From positions 1 to 9,379 of the forward strand of contig JACIWY010000114.1 of NCBI GenBank assembly GCA_014360745.1: a DNA stretch of 9,379 nucleotides, read 5' to 3'. The DNA is from Chloroflexota bacterium. GTDB lineage: Bacteria; Chloroflexota; Anaerolineae; UBA1429. Shown here in pieces: positions 1 through 6,115 of this stretch (position 1 is the stretch's first letter; each line of letters starts with the position of its first letter). The notes under the pieces were generated by a model. It saw only the letters and a list, made by a program, of their open reading frames with translations. It did no database searches and had not been told where the DNA came from. The translations under genes and the position numbers were made by a program.

Positions 1-935
1 GTGGCGAAATTCTCGCCCCAAGCCGGGTCCGGGTTGGCTTTGAGGAGTGGATAGCTGGTGAAATAGCGAAAGGGAACGCTATCGCCCACCCGATAGAGCA
101 CCAGGCGGGCGTCGCCGACCGGGTCGCCGTTGGCCGAAAGAAGCTCGCCGGCCAATGTGCCATGGCCTGGGAGCGGCTGTAACCAAAGGTCTGGGTTGAC
201 GGTGTTGCGATAATCGTTGGCACCCACGCGCACCTCGAGGTGCAAGTGGGGTCCCTCGGCGATGCCGGCCATTCCCACGGCGCCGATGATCTCTCCCTTG
301 CGCACTCTCTGCCCAGGTTGCACATCCAGCCGCGACAGATGGCCATAAACCACAAAAACCGCTTCGTCCCCCCATTTTTCTTCCAGCTCTTGGATGATCA
401 CCAGGCCGTAAAAGCCGTCTCGCGCGCCGTATACCTGTAACGTGTCCTCGCCGGCGACGCGGATAATCCCGTCGGCAGCGGCCAACACCGGCGTTCCAAT
501 GCGGTTCACAAACTCGACGCCGAGGTGCACGGGGTAGCTGCCATCGCCCCGCGAGGCATACGGGTAGTAGCGATCCGGACGATATTCGCCCGGGGGCGCA
601 ATGGGGCGCTGCAACAGGTAATGATCAACCATCGTGCGTGGCCGAGAGGGAAAGGGAGCTAAAGAGGGTTCGTTGCTCGGAAGGGGCGGAACGGGGGCGG
701 GGGACGTGCGCGCGATATCTGCGGGCACCCCGGCCGGCAAAGCGGTCGAGATGGTAGGAGACGGGATAATCACGGGCGTTATGGTTGTAAGCAGAGATTC
801 GGCGCGAGTAGCCTTTCGCGGTGTCGGGTTCCAGCCGAGTAACAGAGAGGCTAATAGGCCGATCAGCAACAAGGCCATCAGGGCCACAAACCAGATCTGT
901 CGCGGCAGGCCACCCACAGATTCCGGAGCGTACAC
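1..935 (-). CDS. Membrane-anchored M23-family (LytM-like) peptidase, C-terminus cut by window edge
   Basis: An open frame runs from 935 off the left edge, giving 311 complete codons. Residues about 15-35 form one hydrophobic segment, followed by a Pro/Ser/Thr-rich linker (about 40-115) and then an M23 domain. The zinc/catalytic pattern is visible: H137 in HLGVEF, H199 in YGHLS, and H230 and H232 in PHLHLEV. The family normally has HxxxD, but here the Asp is Glu141. After the LytM fold, from about residue 250, comes a beta-rich tail resembling a carboxypeptidase-regulatory-like domain; it is incomplete here. I chose the GTG start at 933-935 because AGAGG lies six bases upstream and a stop (951-953) precedes it in frame; the first in-frame ATG falls inside the membrane segment. 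Known role of the family: zinc endopeptidases that cut peptidoglycan cross-links or stem peptides outside the membrane. It has its own promoter and reads away from panB, so it is probably a single cell-wall gene. Confidence 0.85.
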   Translation of the reverse strand, partial: MYAPESVGGLPRQIWFVALMALLLIGLLASLLLGWNPTPRKATRAESLLTTITPVIIPSPTISTALPAGVPADIARTSPAPVPPLPSNEPSLAPFPSRPRTMVDHYLLQRPIAPPGEYRPDRYYPYASRGDGSYPVHLGVEFVNRIGTPVLAAADGIIRVAGEDTLQVYGARDGFYGLVIIQELEEKWGDEAVFVVYGHLSRLDVQPGQRVRKGEIIGAVGMAGIAEGPHLHLEVRVGANDYRNTVNPDLWLQPLPGHGTLAGELLSANGDPVGDARLVLYRVGDSVPFRYFTSYPLLKANPDPAWGENFA

Positions 936-969
936 ATCAAACCTCTTCTTTTAAGCCGGTTTAGGATGG

Positions 970-998
970 ATTATAGCACGACGGATCAAGTTGACCAA
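970..998 (-). promoter_or_regulatory. Sigma-70-type extended -10 promoter for the M23 peptidase gene
   Basis: On the minus strand a perfect TATAAT (970-975) is preceded by TGC (976-978), forming an extended -10 element. TTGGTC lies 17 bases upstream (993-998) as a weak -35. Predicted transcription starts near 963, about 28 bases before the GTG start. It lies in the 97-base gap after panB, where I see no convincing terminator. Confidence 0.6.
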
Positions 999-1032
999 AG
1001 GCCACTCGCGCAGGTATCGCTGTTTAAAAGGG

Positions 1033-1884
1033 TTATCGTTTCTCGGCGTAGGTCATAAATTCGCGCAACTCTTCGGCGGCGATCTTGAAGCTATGCTCAG
1101 GCCCGGGGTAGGTGCGGTCTTTGATCTCGGCGACGAAGCGCTCCATCGCTTGGCGCAGCTCGGCGCCGATGGCGGCGTATTGTTTGGCATGGCGAGGGGT
1201 AAAAGCCTCGAACATACCTACCACATCGTGAAAGATTTGGCAAAAGCCCGATGCGCCGGCCCCTGACCCGATACTGATGGTGGGGATATCCAACTTTTGG
1301 GTAATGACTTCGGTGACGCGCGCGGGCACCAATTCGAGCAGAACGGCAAAGGCGCCGGCATCTTGCAAGGCGAGGGCGTCTTCCAAGATATTGATGGCTG
1401 CCTGAGCGGAGCGCCCCTGTACCTTGTAGCCTCCGATGGCGGAGGCGCTCTGCGGCGTGAGGCCCAAGTGCCCCATTACCGGAATGCCGGCCTTGACAAT
1501 GCCGCGCACAGCGTCGCACATAGCCCTGCCGCCTTCAAGTTTGACGCAATCGACGCCGGCCTCGGCCATAAAGCGCCCGGCGTTGCGGATGGCCTCGCTC
1601 ACCGAGACCTGATATGACATATAGGGCATGTCGCCAATGACAAAGGCACGTTCGCAACCGCGAGCCACCGCTTCGGCAAAGAGGAGCATGATCTCCATGG
1701 TGGCTGGCAGGGTATTGGGATGACCCAGGACGGTCATGGCTACCGAGTCACCCACCAACACCAAATCGACACCGGCTCGATCGATGATGCGTGCGGTGGG
1801 ATAGTCGTAGCAGGTGATCATCGACAAGGGCTCGCCTCTGGCCACCTTTTCCAGCAAGTCGGGAATGGTCAACTTATCGGGCAT
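1033..1884 (-). CDS. panB: 3-methyl-2-oxobutanoate hydroxymethyltransferase (ketopantoate hydroxymethyltransferase)
   Basis: PanB transfers a hydroxymethyl group from 5,10-methylene-tetrahydrofolate to 2-oxoisovalerate, the first committed step of pantothenate and CoA synthesis, in the cytoplasm. The 283-residue product is close to the usual family length of about 265-280. Family signatures are present: CYDYPTARI near residue 25, GDSVAMTVLG with Mg-binding D46, GDMPYMSY with D85, KLEGG with K115, the catalytic Glu184 in LELVPA, and the Gly-rich IGSGAGASG. The frame opens at a GTG (1894-1896), but GGAGGT followed by four bases precedes the ATG at 1882-1884, so I start there. It is separated by about 75 bases and a strong palindrome from the sugar-acid genes upstream. 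No other pantothenate gene is visible, so it may be read from the upstream operon or from an unseen promoter. Confidence 0.93.
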   Translation of the reverse strand: MPDKLTIPDLLEKVARGEPLSMITCYDYPTARIIDRAGVDLVLVGDSVAMTVLGHPNTLPATMEIMLLFAEAVARGCERAFVIGDMPYMSYQVSVSEAIRNAGRFMAEAGVDCVKLEGGRAMCDAVRGIVKAGIPVMGHLGLTPQSASAIGGYKVQGRSAQAAINILEDALALQDAGAFAVLLELVPARVTEVITQKLDIPTISIGSGAGASGFCQIFHDVVGMFEAFTPRHAKQYAAIGAELRQAMERFVAEIKDRTYPGPEHSFKIAAEELREFMTYAEKR

Positions 1885-1914
1885 CTCTACCTCCACTCCG
1901 AAAATAGTAGTTTA

Positions 1915-1946
1915 GGTGCCTAGCACTTTGGAAAGCACCAGGCACC
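1915..1946. repeat. REP-like palindrome / hairpin between the SMP-30 gene and panB
   Basis: A near-perfect 32-base palindrome. The outer arms GGTGCCT and AGGCACC pair over 7 bp. As minus-strand RNA the inside continues with G-U wobbles down to a UCCA loop, giving about 14 pairs. No T-run follows on either strand, so it is not a classical intrinsic terminator. Its compact, highly symmetric form between genes resembles interspersed extragenic palindromes. It could also slow or process the transcript before panB. Being a repeat elsewhere in the genome is inferred, as only one copy occurs here. Confidence 0.5.
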
Positions 1947-1958
1947 CATTGTCTATGC

Positions 1959-2816
1959 TCATAATCCAATGCGGGAACGAAATTCGGGCACGCCGCGGAT
2001 GCCGAGGTTCAACCGAAAGAGGGCGCCCGCGCCGGAACCCTCCTCGGCTTTATTCTGGCCCCCCGCGGTGGTGACGTACATGTCAGTATAATCCTCGCCA
2101 CCCAAAATGACACAGGAGACCTTTTTGGCCGGGAAGTAGACGCGGCGTTCTTCGCTGCCGTCGGGGGCATAACGTACCAAACAACTACCATCCCAGCGTG
2201 CTGACCAGACATAACCCTCGGCGTCGACGGTCATACCGTCAGGCAGCCCTTCTCCCTGTTGGGTCTGTACAAAGACGCGCTGGTTGGTGATCTCGCCGCT
2301 TGCGCGATCGTAATCGAATTTGTAAATCCGGAGCGCGGTCGAATCGGTGTAATACATCTGTTTCAGATCAGGCGTATAGCCCATACCGTTCGAGCAACCA
2401 ATCCCTTCGAGGATGATCCGATAACTGCCGTCGGGGTCAAGACGGTATAAGCGCCCGAGACGGTCCTTGGTGGGCATCGTGCCACAAAAGACGCGCCCTT
2501 CGGGGTCGGCGATGACGTCGTTAAAGCGAGTCTCGCGCTCATCGGGAATTTCGGGGATGATGGTCTCCATATGACCATGATCCCAGGTCTTGACGGCTCC
2601 ACGAGACATGAACAACAAGAGCTTCCCGTCGGCCTGTAGGGTCATACCGCCCACCATGTCGCCTTCATAGACCTGTTCGTGATGGCCGGTGTCCGCGTCG
2701 TAACGAAAGATGCGGCCACGGGGGATGTCGAGCCAGTACACAGCTCGCTCCTCAGGGTGCCATAGTGGCCCCTCGCCAGTCACGCAGGCGTAATCGGCGA
2801 TCAGCTCGGGTTCCAT
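1959..2816 (-). CDS. SMP-30/gluconolactonase/regucalcin-like family protein
   Basis: Members are six-bladed beta-propellers that use one divalent metal to hydrolyse sugar lactones (gluconolactonase, xylonolactonase and relatives). The product is 285 residues, the typical length. Expected metal and substrate residues are visible: Glu15 in GEGPLWH, Arg97 and Asn99 in RFNDV, Asn143 in CSNGMGYTPD, and Asp193 in LPDGMTVD, matching the family's Glu/Asn/Asp metal site. The open frame extends upstream to 2915, but that part overlaps the preceding gene. AGGAGG sits six bases before the ATG at 2814-2816, so I start there; the ATG two codons upstream directly abuts the AGGAGG and is too close. No signal peptide is seen, so it is probably cytoplasmic. 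As last gene of the sugar-acid cluster it likely opens a lactone whose acid is then dehydrated by the enolase-superfamily enzyme. The exact substrate cannot be told. Confidence 0.88.
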   Translation of the reverse strand: MEPELIADYACVTGEGPLWHPEERAVYWLDIPRGRIFRYDADTGHHEQVYEGDMVGGMTLQADGKLLLFMSRGAVKTWDHGHMETIIPEIPDERETRFNDVIADPEGRVFCGTMPTKDRLGRLYRLDPDGSYRIILEGIGCSNGMGYTPDLKQMYYTDSTALRIYKFDYDRASGEITNQRVFVQTQQGEGLPDGMTVDAEGYVWSARWDGSCLVRYAPDGSEERRVYFPAKKVSCVILGGEDYTDMYVTTAGGQNKAEEGSGAGALFRLNLGIRGVPEFRSRIGL

Positions 2817-2862
2817 ATCCATCCTCCTGATAAAAGAATTTGGCGCCGGAGAGATTTTTCTC

Positions 2863-3885
2863 CTACAATGTGATCGGATACTTGCCGTATTTGCGCACAG
2901 CGCGCGATAGAGCACGCACGTTCTCGGGCAGACAATAAGCGGCGAGGCTATTGCCGCTGGTGACGATGTAGCCGCCGCCAGGCGCCAGATCGCGAATCAG
3001 CCTCTTGACTTCAGCATCGACCTCCTTCGGAGTGCCTGCACCGAGCAAGTTCAGGTCTACATTGCCCATCAGACATAGGCGATCGCCATATTGACGTTTG
3101 ATGGCTACGGGGTCCACGGCGTTCTTTTCCAGGGGATGCAGCGCTTGTACGCCCACGCTGATCAAATCGTCCAGGAAGGGCACGATGTTGCCATCGCTGT
3201 GAATGGCCCAGGGAATAGTGATCTTGGGCGCAATTTTGCGGTAGCGAGGCAGCACCAGCTCGCGAAAAATGCGCGGAGAGAAAAAGGGCGCCGTGTTAAA
3301 AGCCATGTCGTCGGTGGAAATGAACAGGTCAAAGTCGAGTTGACAGATGCGCTCGGCGACGACGACCATCCAATCACAATAAATGTCCAGCACTTCCTCG
3401 ACAAAGGCGCGATCCTCATATAAGGCCACGCTAAAGGTCTCGGTACCCATGCTCAGCATAGTAGGGAAGATACCGATACGGGTGACGAAAAAGGCGGCAT
3501 AATCTCCCTTGTTACGCGCAAAGTGCTCTGCCTCGGCGTATAGTTCGTCTTTATGCGGATCGGGGAGGTCCATCATGGCTATATCGGCGCGCGTGCGGAT
3601 CAAGCCCTCACCGTAAAAGAGCCGCCCATCTTTGCCCGGGAGCTTGCGGGTGTAGACAGGAGCGCGCAGCACATAAGAGATATTGTCGAGATGCAACTCG
3701 GCGGCCAGAGCCTTGGCTTCCTCGATGGTGTAGGCGTTGGCCTCCAGGTTGGCCGCCTGGCTCGTAGGCTCGCCCCACCCCATGAGGCGTTGTGCCAAGC
3801 TGCGGTCGATGCCCAATTCGCAATAGGGCACGCGATCAGGCTCGCGGCGGGCCAGTGCGGTGACAACACGTTCGCGCGATAACAT
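2863..3885 (-). CDS. Uroporphyrinogen decarboxylase (URO-D) family protein, probably not HemE
   Basis: 340 residues with the fold signatures of the URO-D/methyltransferase family: RREPDRVP near residues 13-20, the STDDMAFN segment (190-197), IHSDGNI (228-234), MGNVDLNLLGAG (273-284) and a C-terminal GGYIVTSGNS. True HemE enzymes carry a conserved Arg-rich N-terminal substrate site that I do not see. This belongs to the broad group of URO-D-like proteins, which includes corrinoid-linked methyltransferases such as MtaA and CmuA and many uncharacterised members. GAGGAG sits seven bases before the ATG and overlaps the upstream stop region, so translation is probably coupled to the enolase gene 10 bases upstream. 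Members of this group recur next to sugar-acid and lactone genes, but the reaction is unknown. I assign family only. No corrinoid protein or heme gene is nearby to support a methyltransferase or heme role. Confidence 0.85.
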   Translation of the reverse strand: MLSRERVVTALARREPDRVPYCELGIDRSLAQRLMGWGEPTSQAANLEANAYTIEEAKALAAELHLDNISYVLRAPVYTRKLPGKDGRLFYGEGLIRTRADIAMMDLPDPHKDELYAEAEHFARNKGDYAAFFVTRIGIFPTMLSMGTETFSVALYEDRAFVEEVLDIYCDWMVVVAERICQLDFDLFISTDDMAFNTAPFFSPRIFRELVLPRYRKIAPKITIPWAIHSDGNIVPFLDDLISVGVQALHPLEKNAVDPVAIKRQYGDRLCLMGNVDLNLLGAGTPKEVDAEVKRLIRDLAPGGGYIVTSGNSLAAYCLPENVRALSRAVRKYGKYPITL

Positions 3886-3895
3886 GGTCGGCTCC

Positions 3896-5131
3896 TCACT
3901 CTTGTATCACATAAGCGGCCAGCCACTCTTCGTCTATCTCCCATCCCAGGCCGTTTCCTGGGGGAAGATAGAGGTAGCCATCTTTGCAGGTGACAAGGTC
4001 CTGTTGCCCAAGGGCCAAAGGGTTGGGCACCAATGGGTTGGGCCATTCACAGATCAAAAAATTGGGTGTGGCGACAGCCAGGTGCAAGGCGGCCAATCGG
4101 TGTGGCCAGGAGCTACTACTGACGTGGGCACACCATGGCACGCCGAATAGGTCGGCCACATCGGCGATGCGCCGTCCCTCGCTAATGCCGCCGGCGCGGC
4201 AGATATCGGGCAGGATGATATCAGCAGCGCCTCGGCGCAACTTTTCTAAAAATTGCCAGCGGGTACACTCGGTCTCGCCGTTGGCGATGGCCAGGTCTAC
4301 GGCCGCGCAAAGAGAGGCATAGGCGTCGAGATCCTCGGGGGGCAGGGGGTCTTCCAGCCAACGCACGCCGGCGGCCTCCATGCGTCGGGCGGCGGGAATG
4401 GCGGTGCGAACGTCATAACAACCGTGAGCGTCTACCAGGAGGTCCGCCCGCCCGGCCAGAGCCTCGGCCACCGTCTCTACCAGGCATAGGTCGTCTTCGT
4501 AACTGCCGCGGCCGATGGAGAGCTTGATCGCGCTAAAGCCTTGTTTAACAAGCGTTTCGGCGTTGTGCAGCCGTTCCTCGATGGTGGCGCCTGGAAGCCC
4601 GGAAGCGTAGCAAGGGACGCGAGGGGGTTCCTGCGTATCGGATACATTGTACCAGCTGTAGGGGCCACCGAGCAGTTTATAAATGGGTTGGCCGAGGATC
4701 TTGCCCTTAAGATCCCACAGGGCCAGATCCACGCCGGCCAGGGCTTCCATCATGAAGCCGGTAGAATGGCCGCGCAAGCGCATCGAGTGATAGAGTCGAT
4801 CCCATTGCGCCTCGATGGCCAAAGGATCCTGCCCGATGAGAAGCGGGCCCAGCAGGTCTTCTACCAAGGCTTGACTAACGCGCGGCACCGGCGGAGAGTG
4901 GGCTTCGCCCCAGCCGACATTGCCGTCGTCGACAGTCACTTGGATTAACAAGGCTTCTAGCTCGATGGGATAGGCGCAGATATGGCGCCCGGTATTGGCT
5001 GCCAGCGCGCGGCGGATGGATGCGGAGGGCGCGCGCTCGGGCATCTGGGGTGGGCGCAAGCCAACCCATTCAACATAATCTTTCTTGCTGCCGATGCGAA
5101 ACGCCTTGACTGCGGTGATGCGAGGGGACAT
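3896..5131 (-). CDS. Mandelate racemase/muconate lactonizing enzyme-type enolase superfamily protein (probable acid-sugar dehydratase)
   Basis: 411 residues with an N-terminal capping domain (about 1-140) and a (beta/alpha)7-beta barrel. Metal ligands are visible: Asp234 in LLVDAHGCYD, Glu260 in WLEDPLPPEDL and Glu286 in ANGETEC. The Asp309 (LPDICRAGGIS)/His336 (CAHVSSS) dyad typical of the mandelate racemase subgroup is intact, as is Glu362. At the KxK position the sequence is K203-L-S205, so the second Lys, the S-specific base of mandelate racemase, is Ser. Family members abstract the proton next to a carboxylate and mostly dehydrate sugar acids (gluconate, fuconate, galactarate and similar). 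The start directly abuts the upstream stop (TAGATG), with GAGGAAGG as ribosome site inside the preceding gene, indicating translational coupling. Neighbouring lactonase-type enzymes support an acid-sugar dehydratase. Racemase activity is possible, and the substrate is not assignable. Confidence 0.9.
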   Translation of the reverse strand: MSPRITAVKAFRIGSKKDYVEWVGLRPPQMPERAPSASIRRALAANTGRHICAYPIELEALLIQVTVDDGNVGWGEAHSPPVPRVSQALVEDLLGPLLIGQDPLAIEAQWDRLYHSMRLRGHSTGFMMEALAGVDLALWDLKGKILGQPIYKLLGGPYSWYNVSDTQEPPRVPCYASGLPGATIEERLHNAETLVKQGFSAIKLSIGRGSYEDDLCLVETVAEALAGRADLLVDAHGCYDVRTAIPAARRMEAAGVRWLEDPLPPEDLDAYASLCAAVDLAIANGETECTRWQFLEKLRRGAADIILPDICRAGGISEGRRIADVADLFGVPWCAHVSSSSWPHRLAALHLAVATPNFLICEWPNPLVPNPLALGQQDLVTCKDGYLYLPPGNGLGWEIDEEWLAAYVIQE

Positions 5132-5965
5132 CTAGCCTTCCTCTTTATCATCGAAGGGCCATAAGCGCAATGCTGTCTTGCCCAAGACCCATTCCTTGTC
5201 CTCGGGGGCGATAAAGTCCATCTCGTCACGCACGACCGATAGGGTGCGGCCGTAGGTGGTTTTGCTCAAGCAGACGGGCCAATCGGTGCCCCACATGATG
5301 CGTTGAGGGCCAAAGGTCTGATACACGCGCTCGACCAGCGGCCAGGTATCGCGCCAAGGATAAGCCTGTTTGGAGAGAGACCAGGTATGACTGATCTTGA
5401 CGTATACGCGCGGGTAGCGAGCCAGCGCCAGGAGCTTTTGGATCGAAGCCTCGTCGTCGGGAGGGCAATCGGCCATATGGTCTATGCACACATCCAGGTC
5501 GGGATGACGCTCCAACAACGAGGCCAGATCAGGCAAACGCGGCGGCCGGGTGAGGATGAGCATAGGCACTTGTAATTCGGCGGCGCGAGAAAAGAGGGGA
5601 TCCATCAAGGGGCCGGTGAACCAATCGCCGGCCGTGCCCGCCGCCGGGCTCAGGCGCACGCCGTGGAAGCCATCTTCCTCGACTAAACGGGTCAGATGAT
5701 CGGGGGCGGCAGGGTCTTCAGGGTTGACGCGGCAGACGCCCATAAATTTGTCGGGGTACTGTTTGAGCGCATGCGCGGTGTAGCGATTGTCCCAGCGGTA
5801 GTGGATAACCTGCACCAGGACGGTTTTTTCCACGCCATGTTGGGCCATGAGCTCGAGAAGCATTTCGGGTGTGGCGTCCTCTTTGGGTGGATTGGTCGTC
5901 TCTGGCGCAAAGGGAAAGGCTGGGTCCCGTTTCCAGACATGGACATGCGGATCAATGATTCTCAT
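5132..5965 (-). CDS. Amidohydrolase-2 family TIM-barrel hydrolase (predicted lactonase-like)
   Basis: 277 residues of the metal-dependent TIM-barrel amidohydrolase_2 group (the COG3618 style that includes L-fucono/rhamnono-lactonases and pyrone-dicarboxylate lactonase). Metal and active-site motifs are in order: HxH near the N-terminus (His7, His9 in DPHVHVW), Asp162-His163 in DVCIDHMAD, and Asp228 in MWGTDWPV. No signal peptide is seen, so it is cytoplasmic. It is the first gene of the four-gene sugar-acid operon. The ATG is preceded by AGGGGG eight bases upstream, and a promoter-like pair lies 36-64 bases upstream. It probably hydrolyses a sugar lactone, feeding the acid to the adjoining enolase-superfamily enzyme. 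Because the SMP-30 protein could do a similar step, the two may act on different anomers or substrates, or one may be a decarboxylase-type relative. Confidence 0.88.
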   Translation of the reverse strand: MRIIDPHVHVWKRDPAFPFAPETTNPPKEDATPEMLLELMAQHGVEKTVLVQVIHYRWDNRYTAHALKQYPDKFMGVCRVNPEDPAAPDHLTRLVEEDGFHGVRLSPAAGTAGDWFTGPLMDPLFSRAAELQVPMLILTRPPRLPDLASLLERHPDLDVCIDHMADCPPDDEASIQKLLALARYPRVYVKISHTWSLSKQAYPWRDTWPLVERVYQTFGPQRIMWGTDWPVCLSKTTYGRTLSVVRDEMDFIAPEDKEWVLGKTALRLWPFDDKEEG

Positions 5966-6000
5966 CGGCCTTACCCCCTAAAAAAAGTCCTTTGAGCACG

Positions 6001-6029
6001 ATTGTAGTAAAAAGGGAGGGTGGCCGCAA
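6001..6029 (-). promoter_or_regulatory. Candidate promoter of the amidohydrolase-enolase-URO-D-SMP-30 operon
   Basis: On the minus strand TACAAT (6001-6006, five of six bases match the -10 consensus) lies 17 bases downstream of TTGCGG (6024-6029, which shares TTG with the -35 consensus). Predicted start near 5994 gives a leader of about 28 bases containing a T7 run and the AGGGGG ribosome site. It is supported by position in the only sizeable gap before the operon. Confidence 0.4.
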
Positions 6030-6035
6030 ACCAGA

Positions 6036-6069
6036 GGAGGCGCGAGCCCGCCAAGGAACTCGCCCCTCC
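6036..6069. other. Strong hairpin, 10 of 11 base pairs
   Basis: On the minus strand GGAGGGGCGAG pairs with CTCGCGCCTCC with a single mismatch around a 12-base loop. No T-run follows on either strand. It sits just upstream of the candidate promoter of the sugar-acid operon. On the plus strand it lies next to AGGGTGG (6016-6022), a weak T-box-like arrangement discussed in the findings. Confidence 0.5.
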
Positions 6070-6082
6070 GCGTGATGATTCG

Positions 6083-6104
6083 GTGAGGACGTCCTTATCC
6101 TCAC
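6083..6104. other. 7-bp hairpin downstream of the rhodanese gene
   Basis: On the minus strand GTGAGGA pairs perfectly with TCCTCAC around an eight-base loop, 11 bases after the rhodanese TAA stop. It lacks a following T-run, so it may protect the 3' end of the mRNA or work with the hairpin at 6036-6069 rather than terminate alone. Confidence 0.45.
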
Positions 6105-6115
6105 AAAGAAAGGAC

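Noticed and set aside
634..954. Plus-strand open frame of 106 codons
   Set aside because: It is antisense to the N-terminal half of the M23 peptidase gene, shows no recognisable domain, and the minus-strand reading has promoter, ribosome site and family motifs.
1885..1896. GTG start for panB four codons upstream
   Set aside because: No ribosome site is properly spaced for it; GGAGGT is well placed for the ATG at 1882-1884.
2848..2863. Small hairpin GGAGA/TCTCC after the URO-D gene as a terminator
   Set aside because: Only five pairs, no T-run after it on the minus strand, and the next gene of the operon begins within 50 bases.
2817..2915. Upstream extension of the SMP-30 gene to an ATG at 2915
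   Set aside because: It would overlap the URO-D gene by about 50 bases with a Cys/Arg-rich, non-family N-terminus, whereas AGGAGG points to the ATG at 2814-2816.
4541..4948. Plus-strand open frame of 135 codons
   Set aside because: It is fully antisense to the well-supported enolase-superfamily gene; high GC gives long spurious frames.
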